In this document: positions 16,392 to 24,929 of the stretch, one piece after another | Numbering within the stretch: the stretch's first letter is position 1 | Layout: each line of letters opens with the position of its first letter | Source of the DNA: JBKEDF01 sp047975325 | Lineage (GTDB): Bacteria; Pseudomonadota; Alphaproteobacteria; Rhodobacterales; Rhodobacteraceae | Assembly (NCBI GenBank): GCA_047975325.1 | Contig: JBKEDF010000014.1 | Coordinates: 20,391-84,390, forward strand | Direction of reading: 5' to 3' | DNA: 64,000 nucleotides | The notes under the pieces: generated by a model | Seen by the model: only the letters and a program-made list of their open reading frames with translations | What the model was told of the DNA's origin: nothing | Databases searched by the model: none | Made by a program: the position numbers and the translations under genes

Positions 16392-17309
16392 TCAAAACAG
16401 GAAAGGCGCATCCTGCAAACGGCGGCCCAGAACCATCGCATCGGCCACATGCACCATGGGGGCAAGGTCAACCTCGGATTCCCCGGCAGCAACCAAAGCG
16501 GCCATTCTGGCATAGAGTGCCGGATATTCCCCCATGATCGTATCGGCCCCACCTGCCGGTTTGCAGTTTATCTCCAACAGGTTGCCCCCCATGCGCAGGA
16601 CAAGAAGCCCGGCATCGGTTTCAACCTCGATATCCCAGGTTTGCGGGCCTTCCTGACGCCAGTCGAAATCGGCCGTCACATTTCCGGAAAAGACCAGCCG
16701 CGCGGCAATCGGCGTCTGGCGGTTGGCGGGAAACTCCAGTTCAGCCGATTGCAGATGCACCGGGGCGGGCAGGATATGGGTCAGGATAGACAGAGCGTTG
16801 ATTCCGGGGTCGAACACCCCCATGCCGCCGGGTTCAAACACCCAATCCTGCCCGGGATGCCACTTGCGGACGTCTTCGCGCCACGTGATATGGGCACGAC
16901 GCACCGTCTTGTCCGTCAGCCAATCCCGTGCCGGGGCCACGGCATGGGCCATGCGGCTATGCCAGGTGGTATAAAGCGTCAGGCCACGGTTTCTGGCCAT
17001 ATCAGCCAGCGCATGCACCTCTGCCAGGGTCGCCCCCGGGGGTTTTTCCAGCATCACATGCCGCCCCGCGCGCAAGGCGGCGGCGGCGGCGGCAAAACGG
17101 GGTATCGGCGGCAACGCCAGCGAAACCACCCCGACATCGGGTCGCGCCTCCAGCATTTCCTCCATCGAGGTGAAACCCTGCACAGCGGGGACGGTACCAT
17201 TGCGGCTGACGGTGCAGGCCAGGTCCCATTCGTCACTGGCCTCCAGCGCCGGAACATGTTGATCCACGGCAATCTTGCCAATGCCGACCAAGGCGATCCC
17301 AAGGGCCAT
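16392..17309 (-). CDS. Gfo/Idh/MocA oxidoreductase, probable D-galactose/L-arabinose 1-dehydrogenase
   Basis: A 305-residue NAD(P)-dependent sugar dehydrogenase. The N-terminal Rossmann motif is IALVGIGKIAVDQHVPAL, then the family EKP motif in MLEKPPGATLAEV, and a C-terminal substrate barrel containing GGMGVFDPGINALSI. The sequence and length resemble D-galactose 1-dehydrogenase (Gal), which also oxidises L-arabinose to the lactone. Context agrees: its start overlaps the stop of the L-arabinonate-type dehydratase by one base, and the sugar transporter genes are upstream in the same operon. Which sugar is the natural one is uncertain. Confidence 0.82.
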   Translation of the reverse strand: MALGIALVGIGKIAVDQHVPALEASDEWDLACTVSRNGTVPAVQGFTSMEEMLEARPDVGVVSLALPPIPRFAAAAAALRAGRHVMLEKPPGATLAEVHALADMARNRGLTLYTTWHSRMAHAVAPARDWLTDKTVRRAHITWREDVRKWHPGQDWVFEPGGMGVFDPGINALSILTHILPAPVHLQSAELEFPANRQTPIAARLVFSGNVTADFDWRQEGPQTWDIEVETDAGLLVLRMGGNLLEINCKPAGGADTIMGEYPALYARMAALVAAGESEVDLAPMVHVADAMVLGRRLQDAPFLF

Positions 17310-19051
17310 CAATGCGCGTCCCGACCCACGGCAGCCCCCCGGCAACCGCGCAGAAAATCAAGATCGGCGCCGGTATCGGCCCCCATCACATGGGCCTGAT
17401 GCAACCAGGCATAGCCGCTTTCCGCCTGTTCATGGACGGGGGTCCAATCAGCCAGCCGTACGGCAAGTTCCTGTTCCGGGATATCCAGATGCAGCCGCCT
17501 GCCCGGCACATCAAGTTCAATCATGTCGCCATCGCGCACGACGGCCAGCGGCCCGCCCACCGCCGCCTCGGGCGAAGTATGCAGGATCACCGTGCCATAG
17601 GCCGTGCCGGACATCCGCGCATCGGAAATCCGCACCATATCGGTAATCCCCTTTTTCAGGACCTTGGGCGGCAGGCCCATGTTACCCACCTCCGACATGC
17701 CGGGATAACCTTTTGGTCCGCAATTCTTCAGCACCATGACGCAGGTTTCATCGATATCGAGGTCATCATCCATGATCCTGGCCTTGTAATCGTCGATATC
17801 TTCAAAGACGACGGCCCTTCCGCGATGTGTAAGCAGATGCGGCGAAGCGGCGGAAGGTTTCAGAACCGCGCCCTTGGGGGCAAGGTTTCCGCGCAGCACG
17901 CAGATCCCTCCCGATTGGGTCAGCGCCTTGTCGGCTGGCAGGATCACATCCTCATTCCAGTTTTTCACATCTCTGACCTGATCCCAGGCGGTCTGCCCCG
18001 AAACCGTCAGGGCATCCCGGTGCAAAAGCCCCGCCTCGCCCAACCGCTTCAACACCACCGGAAGGCCGCCGGCATAGAAAAATTCCTCCATCAGGTATGT
18101 TCCGGAAGGCTGCAGGTTCACGATGGTCGGCACATCGCGACCGCAACGATCCCAGTCATCCAGTGTCAGATCCAGCCCTACCCGACCCGCAATGGCCATC
18201 AGGTGGATGACCGCATTGGTCGATCCGCCGATCGCGGCATTGGTACGGATCGCATTTTCGAAGGCCGCTTTTGTCATCACGTCGGAAGGTTTCAGATCAT
18301 CCTTGACCATCTGCACGATGCGCCGCCCCGTAAGCTGCGCCATCACGCGCCGCCGCGCATCCACCGCCGGGATTGCCGCGTTGCCGGAAAGTGCCATACC
18401 AAGTGCCTCGGCCATGCTGGCCATGGTAGATGCCGTCCCCATCGTATTGCAAGTCCCCGAAGAACGGGTCACTGCGGCCTCGGCTTCGACGAATTCATCC
18501 ATCGTCATCTCACCGGCCTTCACGGCCTCGGAAAAACGCCACAGATGGGTGCCTGCCCCCACAGCCTCCCCCCGCCACCAGCCATTGAGCATCGGCCCGC
18601 CCGTCACCACGATGGAGGGAATATCGGTCGAGGCCGCACCCATCAGAAGCGAAGGCGTGGTCTTGTCGCACCCCACCAGCAGCACCGCCCCATCAATGGG
18701 CTGGCCGCGCATCTGTTCCTCCACCGCCATCGCGGCCATGTTGCGAAACATCATCGCGGTGGGGCGGAAGGTATTTTCAGAGGCGGAAAATACCGGAACC
18801 TCAAGGGGAAAGCCGCCGGCCTCCCATATCCCGGCCTTCACCTTTTCGGCCACTTCATTCAGGTGGCCATTGCACGGGGTCAATTCCGACCAGGTATTCA
18901 TGATCCCGATCACGGGCCGGCCATCGAACAGGTCATGCGGATGGCCCTGGTTCTTCAACCAGCCGCGGTGATAGATCGTGTCGCGCGAGTTACCGCCATA
19001 CCATTCCTGCGACCGCAATTTGCGCGGCCATTTGGCAGGTTTGAACGCCAT
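17309..19051 (-). CDS. araD: IlvD/Edd family sugar-acid dehydratase (L-arabinonate dehydratase type)
   Basis: Dehydrates an aldonic acid to the 2-keto-3-deoxy acid in non-phosphorylative sugar oxidation. The 580-residue protein has the three [2Fe-2S] ligand cysteines at 60 (LTPCNGH), 128 (VGCDKTTP) and 201 (SGTCNTMG), one residue offset from the L-arabinonate dehydratase of Rhizobium leguminosarum. The same family acts on D-xylonate and D-galactonate, so specificity is inferred from the neighbours: ChvE-type transporter and the 1-dehydrogenase. The gene is co-translated with the dehydrogenase (TGATG). It lies 60 bases after gguB. The lactonase and the later enzymes of the pathway are not in this window. 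Confidence 0.86.
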   Translation of the reverse strand: MAFKPAKWPRKLRSQEWYGGNSRDTIYHRGWLKNQGHPHDLFDGRPVIGIMNTWSELTPCNGHLNEVAEKVKAGIWEAGGFPLEVPVFSASENTFRPTAMMFRNMAAMAVEEQMRGQPIDGAVLLVGCDKTTPSLLMGAASTDIPSIVVTGGPMLNGWWRGEAVGAGTHLWRFSEAVKAGEMTMDEFVEAEAAVTRSSGTCNTMGTASTMASMAEALGMALSGNAAIPAVDARRRVMAQLTGRRIVQMVKDDLKPSDVMTKAAFENAIRTNAAIGGSTNAVIHLMAIAGRVGLDLTLDDWDRCGRDVPTIVNLQPSGTYLMEEFFYAGGLPVVLKRLGEAGLLHRDALTVSGQTAWDQVRDVKNWNEDVILPADKALTQSGGICVLRGNLAPKGAVLKPSAASPHLLTHRGRAVVFEDIDDYKARIMDDDLDIDETCVMVLKNCGPKGYPGMSEVGNMGLPPKVLKKGITDMVRISDARMSGTAYGTVILHTSPEAAVGGPLAVVRDGDMIELDVPGRRLHLDIPEQELAVRLADWTPVHEQAESGYAWLHQAHVMGADTGADLDFLRGCRGAAVGRDAH

Positions 19052-19111
19052 AATCAGAACTCCTTTCGGCTTTGCGCGTTTCGAATACAGGAAAAAGGGC
19101 GTTGTCCGCCC

Positions 19112-20290
19112 TTACTTGTTCTTGTTGTAGACATCGAAGATGACCGCGACCAAAAGCACCAGCCCCTTGATCACCTGCTGATAGTCGATGCCGACCCCCA
19201 GGATGGACATGCCGTTATTCATCACCCCCATGATCAGGGCCCCGACAACGACCCCCACGATCTTGCCCGAGCCCCCCGTCATCGAGGCGCCGCCGACAAA
19301 GACCGCCGCAATCACGTCCAGTTCGAACCCCGAACCGGCCTTGGGGGTTGCCGAATTGAGCCGCGCCGTCACGATCATGCCCGCCAGCGCGGCCAATGCC
19401 CCCATATTGGTAAAACACAGGAAAACCAGCCTCTCGGTCCTGATCCCCGACAGCTTTGCCGCGCGTTCATTGCCCCCCAGGGCATAAATCCGCCGCCCCG
19501 TCGCCGTGTTTTCGGTGAAGAAGGCATAGAGCACCGTCAGAACCGCCAACACGACCAGAACATTCGGCAGGCCGCGAAAACTGGCCAGTTTCCAGCCAAC
19601 GAAGATCAGCGCCGCCGCCACCAATGCGTTCCGCGCAAGGAAAAGCCCCATCGGTTCCTGCTCAATTCCGAATTCGGCATCGCGCTGGCGCGACCGCCAA
19701 CTGAGAAAGACCAGGATCAGCGCCGCTGCCGCCACGACCACAAGCGCCGTCACATTGGGCCGTCCGACACCAAACATGTCCGGGATGAAACCTGTTGAAA
19801 GCGACTGGAAGCTGCGCGGGAACGGGCCGATATTCTGCCCGCCCAGAAGCCATAATGTCAGTCCGCGAAAGACCAGCATCCCCGCCAGGGTCACAATGAA
19901 GGACGGGATACGCCAATATGCCACCCAATACCCCTGCGCCGCGCCAATGGCCGCGCCCACGGCCAGAACCGCCGGAATGACCGCCAGAACCGGCCAGCCG
20001 AGACTGACCGTCAGGACCGCCGCCACCGCACCGGTGAAAGCCGCCACCGAACCGACCGAAAGATCGATATGCCCGGCCACGATCACCAGCAACATGCCCA
20101 ATGCCATGATGATCACATAGGAATTCTGCAGGAACAGGTTGGTTATGTTCTGTGCCGACAGGAAATCCACATCGATGGTGACGCGCACGACAATGGTAAA
20201 GAAAAACACGATGGCCAGCAGCGCCACCAGCATCCCGTTTTCGCGCAGATGCCCCCCAAGATGGGCGCGCAGCCCCTTTGTCTCCGCCAT
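19112..20290 (-). CDS. gguB: Multiple-sugar ABC transporter permease (GguB/MmsB type)
   Basis: Inner-membrane permease of a monosaccharide importer, 392 residues with about ten hydrophobic helices. It includes the conserved GHIDLSVGSVAAFTGAVAA and GGASMTGGSGKIVGVVVGA segments of the RbsC/XylH/GguB group. The start overlaps the gguA stop by one base. The arrangement chvE-gguA-gguB matches the Agrobacterium system that imports galactose, arabinose, glucose and xylose. Confidence 0.93.
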   Translation of the reverse strand: MAETKGLRAHLGGHLRENGMLVALLAIVFFFTIVVRVTIDVDFLSAQNITNLFLQNSYVIIMALGMLLVIVAGHIDLSVGSVAAFTGAVAAVLTVSLGWPVLAVIPAVLAVGAAIGAAQGYWVAYWRIPSFIVTLAGMLVFRGLTLWLLGGQNIGPFPRSFQSLSTGFIPDMFGVGRPNVTALVVVAAAALILVFLSWRSRQRDAEFGIEQEPMGLFLARNALVAAALIFVGWKLASFRGLPNVLVVLAVLTVLYAFFTENTATGRRIYALGGNERAAKLSGIRTERLVFLCFTNMGALAALAGMIVTARLNSATPKAGSGFELDVIAAVFVGGASMTGGSGKIVGVVVGALIMGVMNNGMSILGVGIDYQQVIKGLVLLVAVIFDVYNKNK

Positions 20291-21816
20291 CAGGCCGCCC
20301 TTCCCTCATTCTTCAGGATCATTGCCATGATCCTTTCCTGTGTCGCCTCTTCCCGGGTCAACTGTCCCAGGATACGGCCCTCGTTCATCACATAGATCCG
20401 GTCGCACATGCCCAGCAATTCGGGCATCTCGGATGAAATCATCACGATCCCCCGACCCTGTGCCGCCAGATCGTTCATGATCGTGTAGATTTCATATTTC
20501 GCCCCGACATCGATGCCCCGCGTCGGTTCATCCAGAATCAGGACCTGCGGATCGGTAAAGAGCCATTTCGAAAGCACGACCTTCTGCTGGTTTCCGCCCG
20601 AAAGGTTCACCACTTTCTGCTGTACCCCCGGCGTGCGGATTGCCAGCGCCTTGCGGTAATCCTCGGCCACGCGGGTTTCACGGCGCTTGTCCAGCACACC
20701 ACGCACGGCGATCCCGGCCAGATTGGCAAGGCTGATATTGCGCAGGATCGGTTCTTCCAGAATGAGGCCCAGAACCTTGCGATCCTCCGTCACATAGGAA
20801 ATCCCCGCCGCAACGGCCTTTTCCACCGATGATACATCGACCTCCCGCCCCGACATCCTCACGCTGCCCGAATGGCCCTGGCCATAGCTGTGTCCAAAAA
20901 GGCTCATGGCCAGTTCGGTCCGCCCCGCCCCCATCAGCCCGGCAATACCGACGATTTCCCCCTTGTGGACGTTGAAGCCCGCGCTGCTGATGGCCAGCCT
21001 GTCCTTGATTTCGGGGTGGCCGACATTCCAGCCCTCCACTTCCATCAGCATCTCACCGATCTGCGGTTCGCGTTCAGGATAACGATGCGCCATATCCCGC
21101 CCGACCATAGCGCGGATGATCCGGTCTTCGCTGATCTCTTCGCGGGTGATGGTCGATACCGTGGTACCGTCGCGGATAACGGTAATCCGGTCCGCCACGC
21201 GCGAAATCTCATTCAGCTTGTGGCTGATGATGATCTGCGTGACCCCCTGTTCCTTCAGCTCCAGCATCAGATCCAGCAGCTTCTGGCTGTCATTTTCCTG
21301 CAAGGCCGCCGTGGGTTCATCTAGGATCAACAGGCGCACATCCTTGGCCAGCGCCTTGGCAATCTCGATCAATTGCTGCTTGCCGACGCCAAGCTTGCCA
21401 ACCTGCGCCCCCGGCGCCTCCCGCAATCCGACCTTGGCCAGCAGATCTTCCGTTTTCCGAAACGCGCTGCGCCAGTCAATCACACCATGCCGTGCCACCT
21501 CATTGCCCAGAAAGATATTCTCGGCAATGGAAAGCAGCGGCACCAGCGCCAGTTCCTGATGAATGATGATGATCCCCCTGGCTTCGCTATCGTTGATGGA
21601 ACGATTGGCCAGAACCTCCCCGTCATAATGGATTTCACCTTCATAGCTGCCATGCGGATAGACCCCCGACAGCACTTTCATGAGCGTGGATTTTCCCGCG
21701 CCGTTCTCTCCGCAGATCGCATGGATTTCCCCGGCATCGACCGCAAGATTGACCTCATCAAGCGCCCGAACTCCGGGAAAGGACTTGCCGATCCCCCGCA
21801 TTTCCAGAAGCGTCAT
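20290..21816 (-). CDS. gguA: Multiple-sugar ABC transporter ATP-binding protein (GguA/MmsA type)
   Basis: Double ATPase of the monosaccharide importer, 508 residues with two ABC domains in tandem. The first has Walker A CGENGAGKSTLMKVL and Walker B LLILDEPTAAL. The second has the degenerate loop GLMGAGRTELAMSLFG, the signature LSGGNQQKVVLSKWL and Walker B LILDEPTRGIDVG. A strong AGGAAGGAGG ribosome site precedes the ATG. It lies 81 bases after chvE and is joined to gguB. Confidence 0.94.
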   Translation of the reverse strand: MTLLEMRGIGKSFPGVRALDEVNLAVDAGEIHAICGENGAGKSTLMKVLSGVYPHGSYEGEIHYDGEVLANRSINDSEARGIIIIHQELALVPLLSIAENIFLGNEVARHGVIDWRSAFRKTEDLLAKVGLREAPGAQVGKLGVGKQQLIEIAKALAKDVRLLILDEPTAALQENDSQKLLDLMLELKEQGVTQIIISHKLNEISRVADRITVIRDGTTVSTITREEISEDRIIRAMVGRDMAHRYPEREPQIGEMLMEVEGWNVGHPEIKDRLAISSAGFNVHKGEIVGIAGLMGAGRTELAMSLFGHSYGQGHSGSVRMSGREVDVSSVEKAVAAGISYVTEDRKVLGLILEEPILRNISLANLAGIAVRGVLDKRRETRVAEDYRKALAIRTPGVQQKVVNLSGGNQQKVVLSKWLFTDPQVLILDEPTRGIDVGAKYEIYTIMNDLAAQGRGIVMISSEMPELLGMCDRIYVMNEGRILGQLTREEATQERIMAMILKNEGRAA

Positions 21817-21897
21817 TTCGCCTCCTTCCTCTTGGCGAAAATATCCCGGGAAAGGGGATCAAGGCCCAGGCGGGCCGATCCCTCCCCCAGGTTCCGT

Positions 21898-22971
21898 TTA
21901 CTGGATCTGGTCAGCCGTGTAATAGCCGCTCTCGATCAGCAATGTCTCGATATCGTCGACATGGAGCGAAACCGGCTCCAGCAGATAGGAAGGTACGACC
22001 TTCACGCCATTATCATAGGTTTCGGTATCGTTCACCTCGGGCTCTTCGCCCTGCAGGATGGCATCGACCATATCCACCGTCGCCCCGGCAAGCGCCCGGG
22101 TATCCTTGAATACGGTTGCATATTGTTCCCCTGCCAGCATCGATTTCACCGAAGGCAGTTCCGCATCCTGCCCGGTCACGCAGGGCATCTTCAGATCGCC
22201 CGATCCATAGCCGACCCCTTTCATCGATGACAGGATGCCGATCGACAGCCCGTCAAAGGGCGACAGCGCCCCGTTCAGGACCTTGTCGCCGTAATTGGCC
22301 GAAAGCAGGTTATCCATCCGTGCCTGCGCCACCGCGCCATCCCAGCGCAGCGTGCCAACCACATCCATCCCCATCTGACCCGAAGGGATCACGATATCGC
22401 CCGCATCGATCATCGGCTGAAGGATGGACATCGCCCCGTCATAGAAGAAGAAGGCGTTGTTATCATCCGGCGATCCACCAAAGAGTTCGACATTCCACGG
22501 CTTACCATCCGGAAACCGTTCCTGAAGGCATTGCGACAGGGCCTCGGCCTGCAGCACGCCCACCTTGAAATTGTCGAAGGTCGCATAGTAATCCACATTC
22601 TCGCTCTCACGGATCAGCCGGTCATAGGCAATGACCTTGATATCCAGCGCCGCGGCGTTTTCCAGCGCATTGGAAAGCGTGGTGCCATCGATCGCGGCGA
22701 TCACCAGGACATTCACGCCCTTGGTGATCATATTCTCGATCTGGTTAAGCTGATTGGGAATATCATCTTCGGCATATTGAAGATCTGTCTTGTATCCGGC
22801 CGCTTCGAATTGCTCAACCATGGAATTGCCGTCGGAAATCCAGCGCGCTGACGATTTCGTCGGCATTGCGATACCGATCGTTCCCTTGTCCTGTGCCATC
22901 GTCACCGACGGCGCCGCAACCATGACCATTGCGGCGGCAACCGCCAGAAGCGCGCTCTTGGATACTTGCAT
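21898..22971 (-). CDS. chvE: Multiple-sugar periplasmic binding protein (ChvE type)
   Basis: Sugar receptor of the importer, 357 residues with a signal peptide ending VTMA-QD. The pattern GIAMPTKSSARWISDG, YAEDDIPNQLNQIENMI and VIAYDRLIRES is typical of ChvE/MmsE. In Agrobacterium this protein also signals sugars to VirA; in Rhodobacteraceae it is only expected to serve uptake. A GGGAGAG ribosome site precedes the ATG. First gene of the operon chvE-gguA-gguB-araD-dehydrogenase, divergent from the GbpR-like regulator. Confidence 0.93.
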   Translation of the reverse strand: MQVSKSALLAVAAAMVMVAAPSVTMAQDKGTIGIAMPTKSSARWISDGNSMVEQFEAAGYKTDLQYAEDDIPNQLNQIENMITKGVNVLVIAAIDGTTLSNALENAAALDIKVIAYDRLIRESENVDYYATFDNFKVGVLQAEALSQCLQERFPDGKPWNVELFGGSPDDNNAFFFYDGAMSILQPMIDAGDIVIPSGQMGMDVVGTLRWDGAVAQARMDNLLSANYGDKVLNGALSPFDGLSIGILSSMKGVGYGSGDLKMPCVTGQDAELPSVKSMLAGEQYATVFKDTRALAGATVDMVDAILQGEEPEVNDTETYDNGVKVVPSYLLEPVSLHVDDIETLLIESGYYTADQIQ

Positions 22972-23040
22972 ATTTATCTCTCCCTGGGCCGAATCGGGAG
23001 GGCCCTATGCCCGTCCTGTTCGCCGTCAAAAAGGATTGCG

Positions 23041-23095
23041 CCAAAATTCCATATCAGTCAAATAATGCTATCGGATTAAAACATGGCGAATTTGG
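23041..23095. promoter_or_regulatory. Imperfect inverted repeat between chvE and gbpR
   Basis: The 125-base divergent gap contains CCAAAATTCCAT (23041-23052) and ATGGCGAATTTGG (23083-23095), an imperfect inverted repeat around an AT-rich centre; the right arm ends one base before the regulator start. LysR-type proteins usually bind such sites to control both themselves and the divergent operon. This is a candidate only. Confidence 0.35.
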
Positions 23096-23096
23096 T

Positions 23097-24047
23097 ATGA
23101 TCGATAATGGCAACCGCCTGCTGACCAGCGGCCTGAAACTGCGCCATCTGCAACTGCTCGATCTTCTGCAGGAAACCGGCCAGCTTGGTCTTGCTGCGGC
23201 GCAGATGGGTATCGCCCAACCCGCCGCCTCGCGGTTGCTTTCGGAAATCGAAACGATCCTTGGCCGTCCGGTCCATGAAAGGCTTGGCCGAGGGCTGGCC
23301 CTGACGGCAGCGGGGCAAACCCTGGCCCGGCGTGCGGCCCGGATGTTTCTGGAACTTCGCGATGCCGAACGGGAAATCGAAAGCCATGATGCCGGTCAAA
23401 GTGGCCATGTCCGGATCGGATCGGTGACCGGACCGGCCATGGACCGGATCCTGCCCGCCCTGCAGAAGGCCCGCCATATCCTGCCCGGCGTGACAACGGA
23501 AATCACGGTCGGCCCATCGGATCTGCTGGTGCGACAATTGCTGGCGGGGGCCCTTGATTTCGCGCTTGGTCGCCCGCCGCGCGGCGCGGACCGCGCCTTG
23601 CTTTCGATTCAGGTGATAGAGCCCGAACCCGTCGCCCTGATGGTCCGGCGTGGTCACAAGCTTCAGGGCTGCCGTAACCTGCGCCCCGAGGATCTCATGG
23701 AATTTGACTGGGTCTTTCCCGGTGCGGAGGTGATCCTTGGCAGGACAGTCCTTGCCCGGCTCGCCGCCTGCGGCCTGCCCCATCCGCCGCAACGGATTTC
23801 CACCTCATCCTTCCTGCTGACACTGGCCCTGGTACAACAATCCGACGCCATCGCGCCGCTTGCCCGCGCGGTTGTCAGGACCTTTGCCTCCGGCCCCGAC
23901 GCCCCTTTCGCACTTTTGCCCATCGATCTGGGTATCGAGGTCGAATCCTTCAGCCTGTTGCGCAGGCAGGGTGCAGCCCTTCCCCCCGTGGCAGAAAACC
24001 TGTTGGCCATGGTGCTGGCGCCCCCTGCGGACAGCCCCCGGCCCTGA
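23097..24047 (+). CDS. gbpR: LysR-family regulator, GbpR-like
   Basis: A 316-residue LysR-type transcription factor with the N-terminal HTH (LQETGQLGLAAAQMGIAQPA, about residues 23-42) and a PBP2-type ligand domain (IGSVTGPAMDRILPAL, then LDFALGRPP and LLTLALVQQSDAIAPL). In Agrobacterium GbpR sits divergent from chvE and activates it in response to galactose and arabinose; the same arrangement is seen here. The frame is open further upstream, but that part overlaps the intergenic promoter, so the ATG before IDNGNRLL is chosen. Regulation of the divergent operon is inferred from position. Confidence 0.85.
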   Translation: MIDNGNRLLTSGLKLRHLQLLDLLQETGQLGLAAAQMGIAQPAASRLLSEIETILGRPVHERLGRGLALTAAGQTLARRAARMFLELRDAEREIESHDAGQSGHVRIGSVTGPAMDRILPALQKARHILPGVTTEITVGPSDLLVRQLLAGALDFALGRPPRGADRALLSIQVIEPEPVALMVRRGHKLQGCRNLRPEDLMEFDWVFPGAEVILGRTVLARLAACGLPHPPQRISTSSFLLTLALVQQSDAIAPLARAVVRTFASGPDAPFALLPIDLGIEVESFSLLRRQGAALPPVAENLLAMVLAPPADSPRP

Positions 24048-24083
24048 AAACGCACTATGGGAGCCGCCCCTTACCCGCCCTCT

Positions 24084-24929
24084 TCAACAGACCTGCCGGA
24101 ACCTGTCCCTGACCACATCCAGAACCTCACCGGGGTCCCTTTGCCACCAGTCGCGCGAGGAAAACACCTCAACCTCGCAAGCGCCTGAATAACCCGCCGC
24201 TTCCACGGCTGCACGGATGGCCTTCAGATCGGCCACCCCATCGCCCATCATACCGCGATCCAGAAGCATATCCCGGGTTTCCGCGCGCCAGTCGCAAAGG
24301 TGATAACCCAGGATCCGCGTCCCGGCCCGGGCCAGGCTTTGTGGCAACTGCCGATCCCACCAGACATGATAGACATCCACCGCAATACCCACCGTATCGG
24401 ATCCGATACGGTCGCAAAGCTCCAGCGCATCGGCAACGGTAAAGAGGCAACTCCGGTTTCCGCCGAACATCGGGTTGAGCGGCTCCAGCGCCAGTTTCAC
24501 CCCCTGCTGCGCAGCATGATCGGCAATCCGCGCCACCCGTTCGGCCAATCGCGAAAGCGATGGTTCAAGCCCCACCGTGCCCGGTTCGGTCCCTCCGGTC
24601 ACGATGGTCAGGACCGGCGCGCCCAGTTCCGCCGCCATGTCGATCGAGGCACGCGCCTCATCATCATCTTGCGGGGCATCCGGGCCAATCAGATAGGGTG
24701 TCCGGCAAAGCCCCACCACCTGCATGCCAGCGGCGCGTACCCGTTCCCCGATGGCATACGCCCGGTTGCCAAGCTCCCTGCGCCAGAAGACCATCCCGCC
24801 ATAGCCACGTTCGGCGCAGCCATCGACCACCTGTTCGGGTGTCCATCCCGCCCCATGGCCATCCAGATTATGACCCAGTGTCGCCGTATTCAGCGCCAGT
24901 GCCGACAGATCATCGGAAAAGTCACGCAC
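24084..24929 (-). CDS. Sugar phosphate isomerase/epimerase (xylose isomerase-like TIM barrel)
   Basis: A 281-residue AP-endonuclease-2-type TIM barrel. Metal-binding residues appear in the order expected: a Glu at LALEPLNP, an Asp/His pair in VDVYHVWWD, a His at GYHLCDW, and a Glu in CEVEVFSSRDWW. Such proteins isomerise or epimerise free or keto sugars in sugar and inositol catabolism. The start is GTG, overlapping the DUF993 gene stop by 8 bases. It is the last gene of a four-gene operon. The substrate is not known. Confidence 0.82.
   Translation of the reverse strand: MRDFSDDLSALALNTATLGHNLDGHGAGWTPEQVVDGCAERGYGGMVFWRRELGNRAYAIGERVRAAGMQVVGLCRTPYLIGPDAPQDDDEARASIDMAAELGAPVLTIVTGGTEPGTVGLEPSLSRLAERVARIADHAAQQGVKLALEPLNPMFGGNRSCLFTVADALELCDRIGSDTVGIAVDVYHVWWDRQLPQSLARAGTRILGYHLCDWRAETRDMLLDRGMMGDGVADLKAIRAAVEAAGYSGACEVEVFSSRDWWQRDPGEVLDVVRDRFRQVC

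Noticed and set aside
17312..19798. Plus-strand frame of about 830 codons
   Set aside because: It is antisense to the dehydratase and gguB, rich in His, Arg and Pro, and resembles no protein; a shadow frame.
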